Assembly: GCA_937127125.1 (NCBI GenBank)
Contig: CAKZLO010000018.1
Coordinates: forward strand, 1 to 40,646
Reading direction: 5' to 3'
DNA length: 40,646 nt
DNA from: an uncultured Ardenticatenia bacterium
GTDB lineage: Bacteria; Chloroflexota; Anaerolineae; 4572-78; NAK82
Of the stretch, positions 15,493-25,900 are shown piece after piece (the first letter of the stretch is position 1; the number at the start of each line of letters is the position of its first letter). Under the pieces are notes generated by a model. It did not search any database, was not told where the DNA came from, and was given only the letters and a program-made list of their open reading frames with translations. The translations under genes and the position numbers were made by a program.

Positions 15493-17555
15493 GGCAGGAA
15501 CACAAGGAACACGTTCCACTGGGCGCAGAGCGCCCGATAGCGCCCATATGGCTGGTGTGTCTGGGGCTTGTTGTGGTCACTCTGCTGCCGCGCCTGTGGC
15601 AAATTGACCATTTCATCGTCCCGGACGAACGGCCTCTGGTCAGATATGCTGTCGCTTTCCTCAGGGGGCTGGCCAGCGGCGACTTCAGCCTGACCTTTGG
15701 GCTGGGCTACCCCGGCGTGCCGCTCGTGTGGGTCAACGTGCTGGGGCTGTGGGTGATGTTTGTCCTGGCGCAATGGGGGTGGCTGCCCGCCTTTCCGCCC
15801 GGCCTGTCGCTGGAACAGTTTTTGGACGGGTACAACATCCAGCCGTTGCCCTACTACGTGGCAATGCGCGTCGGCAGCGTCGTGTGGGTGGTCGGGTTGT
15901 TGCTGCTGGTCTATCTGCTGGGCCGTCGCCTCTACGGCGAGAAAGTGGCCTTGATCGCCACGTTGCTGCTGGCCTTCGACGCGCCAATGTTGGGGTATGC
16001 GCGGCTGGTGCATATGGCGGTGCCCATCGTCCTGCTCATGTTGCTGACGGTGACTGCATGGCTGCTGTGGCTGACGCAGCGGCGTCTGCGCTGGCTGCTC
16101 TGGAGCGGGGTCTTCTGCGGACTGGCCATCTCGACCGTTACCACGGGATTGTTTCTGCTGCCAGCCATGGGGCTCATCGCGCTGGTCGTCTGGTGGAGCG
16201 AGCGGCGGCGGGTGGAACCCTTCCACCGCTGGATCGGGTCAACTGCGTTGCAGTGGCTGGGCAGCCTCGCTGTGGCGACTATCACCTTTGCGCTCATCTG
16301 GCCGGCAATGTGGGTGGACCCCCTTGGCGCGCTGCAGGTGACCTTCGACTGGCTGTGGAAGAACGCCGAAGCCGGCTATGGCAACCTGGGCATGTACTGG
16401 ATGGGGCAGCGGTTGGATGATCCGGGTCCGGGCTTTTACCCGCTGGCGCTGTTGTTGCGCATTTCGCCGCTGATGTTGGTCGGGGTGCTGGCCAGCCTGT
16501 TCACCCTGCGCCGCGCCACGCAGCGGGTGATCGAGTGGTCGTTGTGGGCTTTCATCCTTTTCTTGCTGGTGGCATTGTCTTTCATCGGCAAGAAGAGTGT
16601 GCGCTATCTGTTGATGCCACAGGCAGCCATGGCGCCGCTGGCCGCGTGGGGGTTGCTGCGCGCGGCGGACTGGCTGACAGAGCGCGTGAGAGGGCTGACG
16701 CGGCCCATACTCGCCCTGTTCGGCGGTGTGGTTTTGCTGGCCGCGGCGTTGCCCTATGCCCCCTACTACTTGAGCTACTATAATCCACTGGTGCTGGGCT
16801 GGCTGTGGGCGCCGCGCGTGATGCATGTGGCGTGGGGCGAAGGGCTGGACATTGCCGCGCGCTATCTCAATACCAAGCCAGACGCCGCGCGGCTGCGTGT
16901 GGCCGCCTGGTACGAGTGGACATTCGCGCCCTATTTCAAGGGGCACACGTTGCCCTTTTACACCGAAAATGTCATCCAGGCGGATTATTCCGTCTTCTAC
17001 GTGAACCAAGTGCAGCGCAACATTCCGGATCCCAATCTGGTCGCCTACTTCCGGCGGCGCATTCCCGAGCATGTGATTCGCATCAATGGCATCGAGTACG
17101 CGTGGATCTATCCGGCGGTGGCCACGACCGGCGGCCTGCCGGCGGGCGTCACGCCGGTGGGGGTGCGCATGGGCGATGCGGTTGTCCTGGAGGGCTACGC
17201 GGTGCGCCCGGCGACGGATGATGCGCGGGCGCTGAACGTGGCGCTATATTGGCGTGCCCTGCGCAGCGACCTGCCGGAGTATTTTGTCTACGTGCGCGCG
17301 GTGGACGACGCCGGCACCATTTATGCGCGCGCCGACGCGCCGCCCGTGATGGGTTTCTTGCCCACACCGCGCTGGAAGGCGGGTCAGCTCGTCGAGGACG
17401 TGCAACGCCTGGTGCGACCCGAGGAAACGCTGCCGGGTGCTTATCAGCTGGAAGTGGGGATGTACGATCCGCCAAGCTGGGCGGTTTTGCCGCCGGCCGA
17501 GGGCAGGCGCGGCAGCGGTGGCGGCCTCATCCTGGGGGAGGTGGTGTTGCCGTGA
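15489..17555 (+). CDS. PMT-like GT-C glycosyltransferase with one C-terminal beta module
   Basis: A 688-residue polytopic membrane protein. The first periplasmic loop carries the acidic pair in VPDERPLVRYA (about residues 44-54). WPAMWVDPLGALQ and HVAWGEGLDIAARYLN mark a subfamily shared with the gene at 22934, which has WPSMWRDPAG and NVGWGEGLDRAAAYLN. A soluble segment includes VFYVNQVQRNIPD. Residues about 555-688 are the shared module (NVALYWRAL ... YFVYVRAVDDAG ... YQLEVGMYDP). The start GTG 15489 overlaps the previous stop (GTGA), with GGAGGGG 5 bases upstream; TTG 15486 is an alternative. The two PMT-like genes probably arose by duplication. The substrate is unknown. Confidence 0.8.
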   Translation: MRQEHKEHVPLGAERPIAPIWLVCLGLVVVTLLPRLWQIDHFIVPDERPLVRYAVAFLRGLASGDFSLTFGLGYPGVPLVWVNVLGLWVMFVLAQWGWLPAFPPGLSLEQFLDGYNIQPLPYYVAMRVGSVVWVVGLLLLVYLLGRRLYGEKVALIATLLLAFDAPMLGYARLVHMAVPIVLLMLLTVTAWLLWLTQRRLRWLLWSGVFCGLAISTVTTGLFLLPAMGLIALVVWWSERRRVEPFHRWIGSTALQWLGSLAVATITFALIWPAMWVDPLGALQVTFDWLWKNAEAGYGNLGMYWMGQRLDDPGPGFYPLALLLRISPLMLVGVLASLFTLRRATQRVIEWSLWAFILFLLVALSFIGKKSVRYLLMPQAAMAPLAAWGLLRAADWLTERVRGLTRPILALFGGVVLLAAALPYAPYYLSYYNPLVLGWLWAPRVMHVAWGEGLDIAARYLNTKPDAARLRVAAWYEWTFAPYFKGHTLPFYTENVIQADYSVFYVNQVQRNIPDPNLVAYFRRRIPEHVIRINGIEYAWIYPAVATTGGLPAGVTPVGVRMGDAVVLEGYAVRPATDDARALNVALYWRALRSDLPEYFVYVRAVDDAGTIYARADAPPVMGFLPTPRWKAGQLVEDVQRLVRPEETLPGAYQLEVGMYDPPSWAVLPPAEGRRGSGGGLILGEVVLP

Positions 17556-20176
17556 GCACATTCGAAACGCCAGGCTCAGGCGGGGACATAAAACGTGCGA
17601 GAGGGATATCCTCTTTCCTCCCGCCGTGGCAGCGCGCTGGAATGAGAGGGTATTCCATCGCGTTGGGGGTGTTGATCCTCGCCTTCGTGGTGACGTTCGC
17701 CTTCTTGGCGGTACGGCGCCACCTTGCACTGGAGAGCAATGGCATGGATCTGGGCAATGTCAACCAGGCGCTCTGGAACACAGCGCGGGGCGATTTTCTG
17801 GCCTTCACCAACATGGCACCGCTGCGCAGCCGGCTGGCGTTGCACGTCGAACCGGTCCTGCTGCTCTTTGTGCCGCTTTACTGGCTGGGATGGGGTGGGC
17901 CGGTAGCCCTGCTCATCCTTCAGGCGGTTGTGGTGGGATTGGGGGCGTGGCCACTCTTCCGGCTGGCACACCTGGTTCTGTGCGGGGGCGGGTCCGCTGC
18001 GTCCATAGGGGAGACGGTACCGCTTGGGCGCGCTGGAGCATGGTTGGCGCTGATCTTTCCGCTCGCCTACCTGCTGATGCCAGCGCTGGAGGCGGCTGTG
18101 CTGTATGATTTCCACGCCGTCACCATGGCGCCCACTTTCCTGTTGTTCGCCTTCTACTACCTGGAAACGGGTCGCCCGGGTCGCTTTGCGCTGGCGGCAG
18201 TGCTGGCTATGGCGTGTAAGGAGGACATGGCGCTGACGGTGGCTATGCTCGGCCTGTATGCACTGGTGACGCGCCGTTGGCGCTTTGGGTTGCCTGCCTT
18301 GTTGGGAGGTGTCCTCTGGTTCCTGGTGGCGTTGCAGGTGGTGCAGCCAGCTTTCAGCCCCACCGGGGGCAACATCCATGCGACGCGCTATATCTGGCTG
18401 GGCCGCGACCTGTCCGACGTGCTTGAGACGGTACTGCGCCGGCCAGGGGTAGTGTGGGAGCATGTGTGGCAGCGTGCCAGCCTGCCGGCTTACCTGGCCG
18501 GGTTGCTGCTGCCGACAACATTTCTGGCCGCTTTGAGCCCGCTGACCTGGTTGCCGACACTGCCGACGCTGGCCATCAACCTGCTTAGCAGCGATCCCTT
18601 CACATGGCGGCTGGAAGAGTTCCATTATGCGGCACCGTTGGCGCCTTTTGTGATCATCTCGGCTTTGTGGGGCATTCGCGCCGTGGTGGGTCGCGTGGCA
18701 CGCCGCTGGCGCCGTGGCGCGTACTATGTGCTGCTGGGGGCGTGTGGGCTGCTCCTGCTCGGCGCGCTGGGCTATCACTACATGCGCGGCTTCTCGCCGT
18801 TGGCGCGGCCGTTCCGGCTGCCGCCGCTGACGGCGCACACGGCGCGCGCCCAGGAGGTCTTTGCCCAGATTCCGCCGGAGGCAGCGCTTTTCGCGCAGAG
18901 CAACCTCAACCCCCACGTCAGCGGACGGCGCATCCTGTATCAATCTCCTCAGCTGCTCACCGAGCTGCTGCAGAGCGGGACATGTTGTCTGGGTGGTGCG
19001 CTGCCGGCGCCAGAGTACCTCTTGTTCGACGTCTCCACGCTGGTCAATCAGGACGATTTTCAGGGACAAGTGATCGCAGCGCTGATGCGAGGGGGTGGCT
19101 GGGAGTTGGTGGTCGCCGAGGATGGTTTCCTGGTGCTGCGTGCGCTGCCCTCAGCACCGCCCGTCGCGCCGGATCAATTGCCCTCTGCATTCTACGATTT
19201 CGCCCGGGCAGGGGACGAGCTGCCGCGTCATCCGCTCACTGCCAACTTCGGTGATGCGCTGCGCATGGTGGGCTTCGATCTGCGCTTCAACCGTGCGGAA
19301 GAGGTGCAGGTGGTGCTTTTCATAGAGGCGTTGCGCCCACTGGACGAGAATTATTTCATCGCTCTGTACCTGGTGGATGAGTGGGGCACGCTGCGCGGCG
19401 CCACAACGGTGGATCAACCTGTGCTGGTCTGGCGTCCGACGAGTCGCTGGCAGGTGGGCGAGCGGATGCGCATCGTCTTCAACACGCTGCCGTGGTACAC
19501 GCGCACTATGACAGGGTATCGCCTGGCGGTGGGGGTGATGCATGGGCGCGACCCATGGCAACCCGGCACACGTCTGAGGCCGCATCCTGTGACCGACGCG
19601 CGCTATGCATGGCGCCTGCCCGGCAAGGGAACCCTGTTGGAGCTGGCCCGCTTCCACCACGTGTTCGGCATGCCGGAGGGTGGGCCGGTGGAACGGTTGT
19701 GGCGCGTGCCACGTCCTGCATATCAGGTGGATGCCTCACTGGGCAATCTGGTGCGCCTGGTGGGCTACGATCTGCGGCCGGTGACGTGCGATGAGGAGGC
19801 CACGCTGACGCCGGGATGCTGGTTTGGCATTGTGCTGTATTGGCAGGCGCAGCAGAACATGGCGCAGGACTACACCGTCTTCGTGCACGTGGTCACCAGG
19901 ACGGAGGCGGGTGAAGAGCGCCTGCTGGCGCAGCGCGACACGATGCCGGACAGCGCGGCCTATCCCACGCGCAACTGGCAGGCCGGCGAGGTGGTGATCG
20001 ACCCGGTGCGGGTGTTGTTGCCACGGGATATGCCCACGGGGGCGTTCGACCTGCTGGTGGGGATGTATGACCCGGCCAGCCTGCAACGCGTGCCCGTGGT
20101 GGGTGCCGCGGGCGAAGTATTGGATGACAAAGTGGTGTTGCGCGCCGCGCTGCGTGTGCCGGCGCCGCTGCGCTGA
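17552..20176 (+). CDS. DUF2079 membrane protein with two C-terminal beta modules
   Basis: An 874-residue membrane protein of the DUF2079 family. The family hallmark is near residues 60-120: NGMDLGNVNQALWNTARGDF, then RSRLALHVEPVLLLFVPLYW. DUF2079 proteins resemble GT-C enzymes in layout, but their chemistry is not established. About ten hydrophobic segments are followed by a loop region, then two copies of the operon's shared module at about 562-690 and 727-865. The second is the best match (IVLYWQAQQ ... DYTVFVHVV ... LLVGMYDPASLQRVP). The start GTG 17552 overlaps the previous stop by GTGA. The frame is open further upstream inside the previous gene, but that part has no membrane or family features. 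Confidence 0.8.
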   Translation: MSTFETPGSGGDIKRARGISSFLPPWQRAGMRGYSIALGVLILAFVVTFAFLAVRRHLALESNGMDLGNVNQALWNTARGDFLAFTNMAPLRSRLALHVEPVLLLFVPLYWLGWGGPVALLILQAVVVGLGAWPLFRLAHLVLCGGGSAASIGETVPLGRAGAWLALIFPLAYLLMPALEAAVLYDFHAVTMAPTFLLFAFYYLETGRPGRFALAAVLAMACKEDMALTVAMLGLYALVTRRWRFGLPALLGGVLWFLVALQVVQPAFSPTGGNIHATRYIWLGRDLSDVLETVLRRPGVVWEHVWQRASLPAYLAGLLLPTTFLAALSPLTWLPTLPTLAINLLSSDPFTWRLEEFHYAAPLAPFVIISALWGIRAVVGRVARRWRRGAYYVLLGACGLLLLGALGYHYMRGFSPLARPFRLPPLTAHTARAQEVFAQIPPEAALFAQSNLNPHVSGRRILYQSPQLLTELLQSGTCCLGGALPAPEYLLFDVSTLVNQDDFQGQVIAALMRGGGWELVVAEDGFLVLRALPSAPPVAPDQLPSAFYDFARAGDELPRHPLTANFGDALRMVGFDLRFNRAEEVQVVLFIEALRPLDENYFIALYLVDEWGTLRGATTVDQPVLVWRPTSRWQVGERMRIVFNTLPWYTRTMTGYRLAVGVMHGRDPWQPGTRLRPHPVTDARYAWRLPGKGTLLELARFHHVFGMPEGGPVERLWRVPRPAYQVDASLGNLVRLVGYDLRPVTCDEEATLTPGCWFGIVLYWQAQQNMAQDYTVFVHVVTRTEAGEERLLAQRDTMPDSAAYPTRNWQAGEVVIDPVRVLLPRDMPTGAFDLLVGMYDPASLQRVPVVGAAGEVLDDKVVLRAALRVPAPLR

Positions 20177-20224
20177 GGTGCCGTGGCAGTGATGGTCACA
20201 TGGCGCGCAAAGGAGGGGAGAGAG

Positions 20225-21049
20225 ATGAACCCTGGCCGCCGCTGGTTTTTGGGAGGATTGCTGAGCCTGGTGGGCGGTTGTGCCACCGTGCGCGAACTGC
20301 CCTGGCCACGCGCGATGCCGCCCGAGCCACCGGAAGCCGATCTGGGGCTGCGTTATCACGAGTGGAGCAAGCCGGGCCACGCACGCTATGAGGGGCCGCC
20401 GCCCGATTGGGGCACGCAGCCGCCACGTTATAAAACCTATCCCGACGCACCACGCGTGGCGTTGCCCCTGCCCGCGGAAGACAGCACTATGCGCTTTATG
20501 GCTGCGATACAAGCGCGTCGTTCGCAGCGCAGTTATCGCGATGTCCCCCTGTCGCTCGCCGAGCTGGGGCAGCTGCTCTTCGCGGCGCAGGGAATCACCT
20601 ATCCGCCGGGCGAGTTGCGTGCAGCGCCTTCTGCCGGCGCGCTCTATCCGATCGAACTGTATGCGCTGGTGCATCGCGTCGCCGACCTGCAGGCAGGGGC
20701 CTATCATTACGCCGTCCAGGAGCACGCGCTGGAGATGGTGCGCGCGGGCGACCTCTCCGCTGAGATCAGCGCAGCCGCTCTGGGGCAAGGTTTCCTAGGC
20801 GAGGCGAATGTGTGCTTCATCCTATCGGCAATTTTTCAGCGCACGCGCTGGAAGTATCGCGAGCGCACGTATCGTTATGTGCTGCTCGAGGCGGGGCATA
20901 TTGCTCAAAACCTGTGTCTGGCTGCCACAGCGCTGGGGCTGGGTGCCTGTCCGGTGGGGGCCTTCTTCGATGATGAGCTGAACGCCTTGCTGGAGTTAGA
21001 TGGTCACGACGAGGCTGCGCTCTACATTGTGGCCGCGGGCAAAGTGTAG
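20225..21049 (+). CDS. Exported SagB/nitroreductase-type flavin oxidoreductase
   Basis: A 274-residue protein of the nitroreductase superfamily, SagB/ThcOx-like. FMN-site features are seen: IQARRSQRSYRDVPLSL near residue 97, the SAGALYPIELYAL motif near residue 136, and the late helix EAGHIAQNLCLAATALGLGACPVGAF. The N-terminus combines a twin-arginine motif (GRRWFLGG) with a lipobox (LVGGC, Cys near residue 19). It is probably folded with its flavin, exported by Tat and lipid-anchored. AAAGGAGGGG precedes ATG 20225. It lies between GT-C genes, 48 bases after one and 4 bases before the next, so it probably works with them. Its substrate is unknown; SagB relatives oxidise azolines in peptides, but no peptide cyclase gene is present. 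Confidence 0.8.
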   Translation: MNPGRRWFLGGLLSLVGGCATVRELPWPRAMPPEPPEADLGLRYHEWSKPGHARYEGPPPDWGTQPPRYKTYPDAPRVALPLPAEDSTMRFMAAIQARRSQRSYRDVPLSLAELGQLLFAAQGITYPPGELRAAPSAGALYPIELYALVHRVADLQAGAYHYAVQEHALEMVRAGDLSAEISAAALGQGFLGEANVCFILSAIFQRTRWKYRERTYRYVLLEAGHIAQNLCLAATALGLGACPVGAFFDDELNALLELDGHDEAALYIVAAGKV

Positions 21050-21053
21050 CGCG

Positions 21054-22928
21054 ATGGGGCGCCGTGTGGCCTGGCTCATATTGCTGATTTTGTTCGTCGT
21101 TGCTGGCCTCGCCTGGCGCGTGCCCAATCTGGATGCATTCAGCCTTTCCAACGACGAGGGCGCACACCTGACGTGGGCCTGGCTGCTGCACGAGGGCCAT
21201 CCGCTTTACAGCGAGACCGTCTTGGTCTGGACGCCGCTGTTGTTTGTGCTGCTGGACTGGATGTATGATTTGGCCGGCGTCGGGGTGGTGAGCGGGCGCG
21301 CTATGGTGCTGGGGTTTTTGGTGTTGGCGTGCGGAGCGCTGGCCTGGTCGGCGCGCCTGTTCTATGCGCAGGAGGACGAGCGAGCAGGCTGGCTGATGGC
21401 CGGGGTGGCCATTTGGGTTTGGCTGCTGGCGCCTGTGGCCTTTCGCCTGTCGCGCATGGTGATGGGCGAGGTGCCCGCCCTGGCGCTGGCCGTGTTGGCG
21501 GTGGCGCTGGCACAGATGTATGCGCGGCGTGGCGGGTGGGCCTGGTTGCTGCTTTCTGGCCTGCTCTACGGTGTGAGCTTGCTGGTCAAGGCGGTGAATC
21601 CATTAATTGCGTTGCCGATTGTGTGGTGGGTGGTCACGACGCCGGAGCAGGTGGGCTGGCGCGGACACGTCCTGCGCCTGGTGGCGTGGGGCGCTGCTGC
21701 GCTGGTGCCGCTGGCGATGTGCTTCGTGTTCTATGATCCGGTCGCCTTCTACGACCAGGTGATCGCCTTTCGGCTGCAGCTGCGTGCAGTGTACCCTTTG
21801 CAGATTGAGCGTAACCTGGTCTGGTTGGCTGACTTCTGGCGACAACATTGGGGCATCGTGGTGCTGGCTCTCTGCGGAGGGGTGTTGCTGGCTCGTCGCG
21901 CGCGCTGGACGACGCTCATTTCGCTGGGATTGTGGCTGATAGGCGGTGGCATTCTACCGCTGATCATCCACTCGCCCCTCTTCTATCAGCACACTATCAT
22001 CCTATTGCCGCCGCTGGCGTTGCTGTGCGGCGCCGCCGCGGTCGAGACGTGGCAGCAGTTGCGCACACCACGCTGGCTATGGGGGAGCCTGGGCGGAGCC
22101 GCCGGTCTCATTTTTATGTTGAGTGTGCCGGCCATGGTGCGGGCGAACGACGAGGTGTTGTGGGCGCGTTTTGGGCGCGAGGCGGAGGCGATCGCCCTGT
22201 TGCAGCAGGTGACGCGCCCGGATGACGCCGTCATCAGCGACAACCTGATGCTGACGTTTATGGCGCAGCGCAAGCCGCCGCCCCCCTTGGGCGATCTGGC
22301 GCAGGTGGCTATCGACAGCGGGCGCCAGACCGACGAACGGCTGATCGCTCTGTCCGAGGCCTATCGGGTGGAGGCGGTGGCGAATTGGGCATTGCGACTG
22401 CCCCAACTGAAGGAATATATGGCGTGGGTGGAACGCCACTATCTGGTGCGCCGCGCGTGGGACAATCACCACGTGCTCTACTTTGGGCGCAAGGTGGCCG
22501 CCGACGAGGTGCCAGAGCGGCGGGCGGCCGCGTTTGAGGAGGGCATTACGCTGGTCGGCTTTGCGGCGCAGCGCGATACAGCAGCCGCATGGTTGCGGGT
22601 GACCCTCTTCTGGCGGGCGTCGCGGGTGCCACAGCGCGATCTAACCGTCTTTGTGCACCTGTACGACGCTGCCGGGCAGCTGGTGGCCTCGCACGATGGC
22701 CAACCCGTGTACGGTCAGCTGCCCACCACGCGCTGGCCGACGGACGATCTCATTCCGGACCGCCACGACTTTCCCTTGCCGAGGGATCTGCCGCCGGGCG
22801 AGTATACGCTGGCGGCCGGCCTGTACGACGCTGCAAGCGGTGAACGGCTGGCGGTGACCGTGGACGGTGAGAGCATTGCACAACGCGCTGTGGTGTTGAC
22901 GACGCTCTCGTTGGAGCAGCCATTATAG
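21054..22928 (+). CDS. GT39-family GT-C glycosyltransferase with one C-terminal beta module
   Basis: A 624-residue membrane protein of the GT39/ArnT-like type. The first loop holds LSNDEGAHLTWAWLL (about residues 27-41) with the catalytic-type Asp-Glu, followed by LVWTPLLFVLLDW and about ten hydrophobic segments. A soluble segment starts near residue 375. Residues about 493-624 form the shared module (RVTLFWRAS ... DLTVFVHLYDAAG ... YTLAAGLYDAASGERLAV). ATG 21054 comes 4 bases after the nitroreductase stop. There is no strong ribosome binding site, which suggests coupled translation. Donor is probably a polyprenyl-phosphate sugar (family knowledge); acceptor unknown. Confidence 0.8.
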   Translation: MGRRVAWLILLILFVVAGLAWRVPNLDAFSLSNDEGAHLTWAWLLHEGHPLYSETVLVWTPLLFVLLDWMYDLAGVGVVSGRAMVLGFLVLACGALAWSARLFYAQEDERAGWLMAGVAIWVWLLAPVAFRLSRMVMGEVPALALAVLAVALAQMYARRGGWAWLLLSGLLYGVSLLVKAVNPLIALPIVWWVVTTPEQVGWRGHVLRLVAWGAAALVPLAMCFVFYDPVAFYDQVIAFRLQLRAVYPLQIERNLVWLADFWRQHWGIVVLALCGGVLLARRARWTTLISLGLWLIGGGILPLIIHSPLFYQHTIILLPPLALLCGAAAVETWQQLRTPRWLWGSLGGAAGLIFMLSVPAMVRANDEVLWARFGREAEAIALLQQVTRPDDAVISDNLMLTFMAQRKPPPPLGDLAQVAIDSGRQTDERLIALSEAYRVEAVANWALRLPQLKEYMAWVERHYLVRRAWDNHHVLYFGRKVAADEVPERRAAAFEEGITLVGFAAQRDTAAAWLRVTLFWRASRVPQRDLTVFVHLYDAAGQLVASHDGQPVYGQLPTTRWPTDDLIPDRHDFPLPRDLPPGEYTLAAGLYDAASGERLAVTVDGESIAQRAVVLTTLSLEQPL

Positions 22929-22933
22929 TCGAG

Positions 22934-25900
22934 ATGCCAGAGGATGCGAGCATTCCTATGGTCAACGAAGCAAACACTTCTTCATCGCAGGTAGTGAGCA
23001 CAGCGGGTGCTGGGCACACCGCGTCGGGCGTCTCGCCGTGGCGCCGGCGCGTCGGGCCATGGTGGTTGGCTTTGGTGGTTTTTCTGCTGGCCCTGTTGCC
23101 GCGCATAGTGAGCCTGGATGCCTTCCTGACGGCGGACGAGGACGATCAGATTCGGTTTGCCGCCAGCTTCCTGCAGGCGGTGGTGGAGCGAGACTGGGCG
23201 CGCGCAGCACTGTTGGGGTATCCGGGCGTTCCCACTATGGCCTTCGGCGCGTTGGGACTGTGGGTGCGCTTCCTGTTGCATCAATGGGGCATCGCGCCGC
23301 TGCCGGGCGATCCGTCCGATCTGGCGACTGCGCTTGCCGCAGTGTACGAGCATCCGCTGGTTTCGGTGGTGGCAGCGCGGACGGCCATGGTGGTGATGGC
23401 CGCGCTGGCCGTGCTCGCCATGTATTTGCTCTTGCGCCGTCTGATCGGCGGGCGCGGCGCGTTGATCGCTGCCGTGCTGATCGCTGGCGAACCGATGTTT
23501 CTGGCCAATTCGCGTGTGCTGCATGTGGACGCACCGCTCACCTATTTCATGTTCCTCTCCTTCCTGACCTTCTGGCTGTATCTGCGTGTGGGAAACTGGG
23601 GCTGGCTGCTTGCTTCGGGCCTGTGTGGCGCGCTGGCCGTGCTCAGCAAGACACCAGGCGTCATCCTGGCGCCCATCTTGGTTGTCACCGGGCTGATCTA
23701 TGTGTGGCATCCCGACGCTGCGGGGCAGGATGTGCCAACCGCGGTGCGCTGGCGACGATTGGGACTCGCCGTGGCGATCTGGGCTGGCGTGGCGTTGGTG
23801 GCTTTCTTTGTGCTGTGGCCTTCGATGTGGCGCGATCCCGCTGGCGTGGTCAGCCTGCTGGTGAACAACGCGCTTATCGCCATGCGCACCAATCATCCCA
23901 CCAGTGGGGTCTTCCTGGGGGATGGGCCAGGCGACCGCAGTCCTTTGTATTACCTGGTGAGCTTGCCGTTTCACCTGACGCCGTTGGGTAGCTTGGGGCT
24001 GCTGGCCGGCCTCTACGTGACATTGCGTGGCGCGCGACGTCTGCAACGCGCTCACGTGGTGCCGTTATTGCTCTCCCTGTGGGCGTTTCTCATCCTCTTC
24101 CTGATCCCGGTTTCGCTCGCCGGGCGGCGCGGCGACCGTTATATTCTGCCGCTCTATCTGCCGCTGTGTCTGATGACCGCTGTGGCGTTGGAGCAGCTGG
24201 TCTGGCGGCGCGTTCCCGCCCGTGTTGCCCCTGCGCCGGCCGTCGCGCGTAACAACTTTGTCGCGCGGCGCGGTGTGGGTGTGGACGAGCGTTTGCCGCT
24301 GGTGCCGCACTGGGTGGGGAGGATGGTCGCTGCCCTGTGGCGCATCCCCCAGCATGCCGATGGGGTGCTGGCGCTGGCATTGGCGATCCAAACGGCGGGT
24401 GTGCTTGCCTTACATCCCTACTACTTCGATTACTTTAACCCGTTGTTGGGTGGTGGAGGCGCTGCGGTGCGCGCCATCAACGTCGGCTGGGGTGAAGGGC
24501 TTGACCGCGCTGCCGCTTATCTCAACCAGCAACCCGACGCGGCGCAGAAGACGGTGGCGGCGTGGTATAGCTGGCAGTTTGCGCCCTTTTTCGTGGGCAA
24601 GACGGTTGACCTGACCAGTGTTGAGGCGACCTTGGCAGTCGATTATGTCGTCTTCTACGTCAATCAGGTGCAACGTGGCTTTCCCAGTGCAGAGATACTC
24701 GACTATTTCCGCACGCGCCGACCGCTGCACACAGTGTGGCTAAACGGGGTGCCGTACGCACACATCTACCCCGGGCCGCTTCGCAGCACGACGCCGCCGC
24801 AGGGCATTCAGCATCCTGTGGATGTCACGTTGGGCGGCGCGGTGCATCTGATGGGCTACGACCTGGTGAGTGAGAAGATACCCGCCGACGAGCCGCTGTT
24901 CATCACATTGTACTGGCAGGTATTGGCGCCCATCCGCGGGGATTACAACGTCTACGTGCGCCTGACGGACGATTTGGGCAACGTCTTTGGTCAGGTGGAT
25001 CGGCTGCCGTTGGGTGGCCTGTTGCGCACGGACAAGTGGCAGCCGGGCGATTACATCCGCGACGAGTATCGGGTGCGGTTGCGGCCGGGTGCGCCGCCGG
25101 ACGTGTACTACTTGGAAGTGGCGATGTATTCTTTCATCACTGGGGAGACCTTTGGTCTGGCGCGCAACATCGGTTGGGTGGAGGTGTTGCCGGCGCGCAA
25201 CATCGTCAGCGTCGAGGAGCTGGCGATCGAGCGTCCGCTGCGCGCGGAGCTGGCGCCGGGTATGGAACTGCTGGGCTACCGGCTGGGGGCTGCCAAGCTC
25301 GGCCCAGGGGAGCGCCTGCCGGTGACGCTTTACTGGCGCGCCAATGGCCATGTGGCGGCTGACTACGCCGTCGTCTTTGAAGCGCGGAGCATTGGCGGAC
25401 GGGAGGGAGGTGCCTGGACGGAGCCGCTGGGTTCCGAGCTCTATCCCACCAGCAAGTGGCGGCGTGGCGAGGTGCTGGTGAGCCAGCATCAGCTGCAGAT
25501 GCCCCCCTACGCGCGCACCGACACCTACATGCTCACTGTGCGGCTGTTGGACACCGCCAGCGGTCAGACGGTCGGGCGCGAGATACTGGGGCGGCTGGAA
25601 TTTGTGGAGCGGCCGCGCTACTTCGAGACACCGGAGGTGCAGTATCCGGTGGGGGTGGACCTGAATGAGGTGGTGCAGCTGATCGGCTACGATCTACCGC
25701 AGCGCAGTGTGCGGGCGGGTGAGACCTTTCCCATTACGCTATACTGGCGCGCCCTGGCTGAGACGCGCACGTCGTATACCGTCTTCATCCACGTGGTGGG
25801 GCCGGATGGCGTCATCCGTGGGCAGTGGGACAGCATCCCTGGTGCTGGCACCCTGCCTACCACGGGTTGGATCAGGGGCGAGGTAATCACCGACTCCTAT

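Noticed and set aside
17249-17551. N-terminal extension of the DUF2079 gene into the preceding gene
   Set aside because: The frame is open, but the peptide has no signal, helix or family match and would overlap 300 bases of a real gene. GTG 17552 with the GTGA overlap is more natural.
17576-19069. Minus-strand open frame of 497 codons opposite the DUF2079 gene
   Set aside because: Composition is that of antisense noise, while the plus strand has clear membrane helices and a known family.
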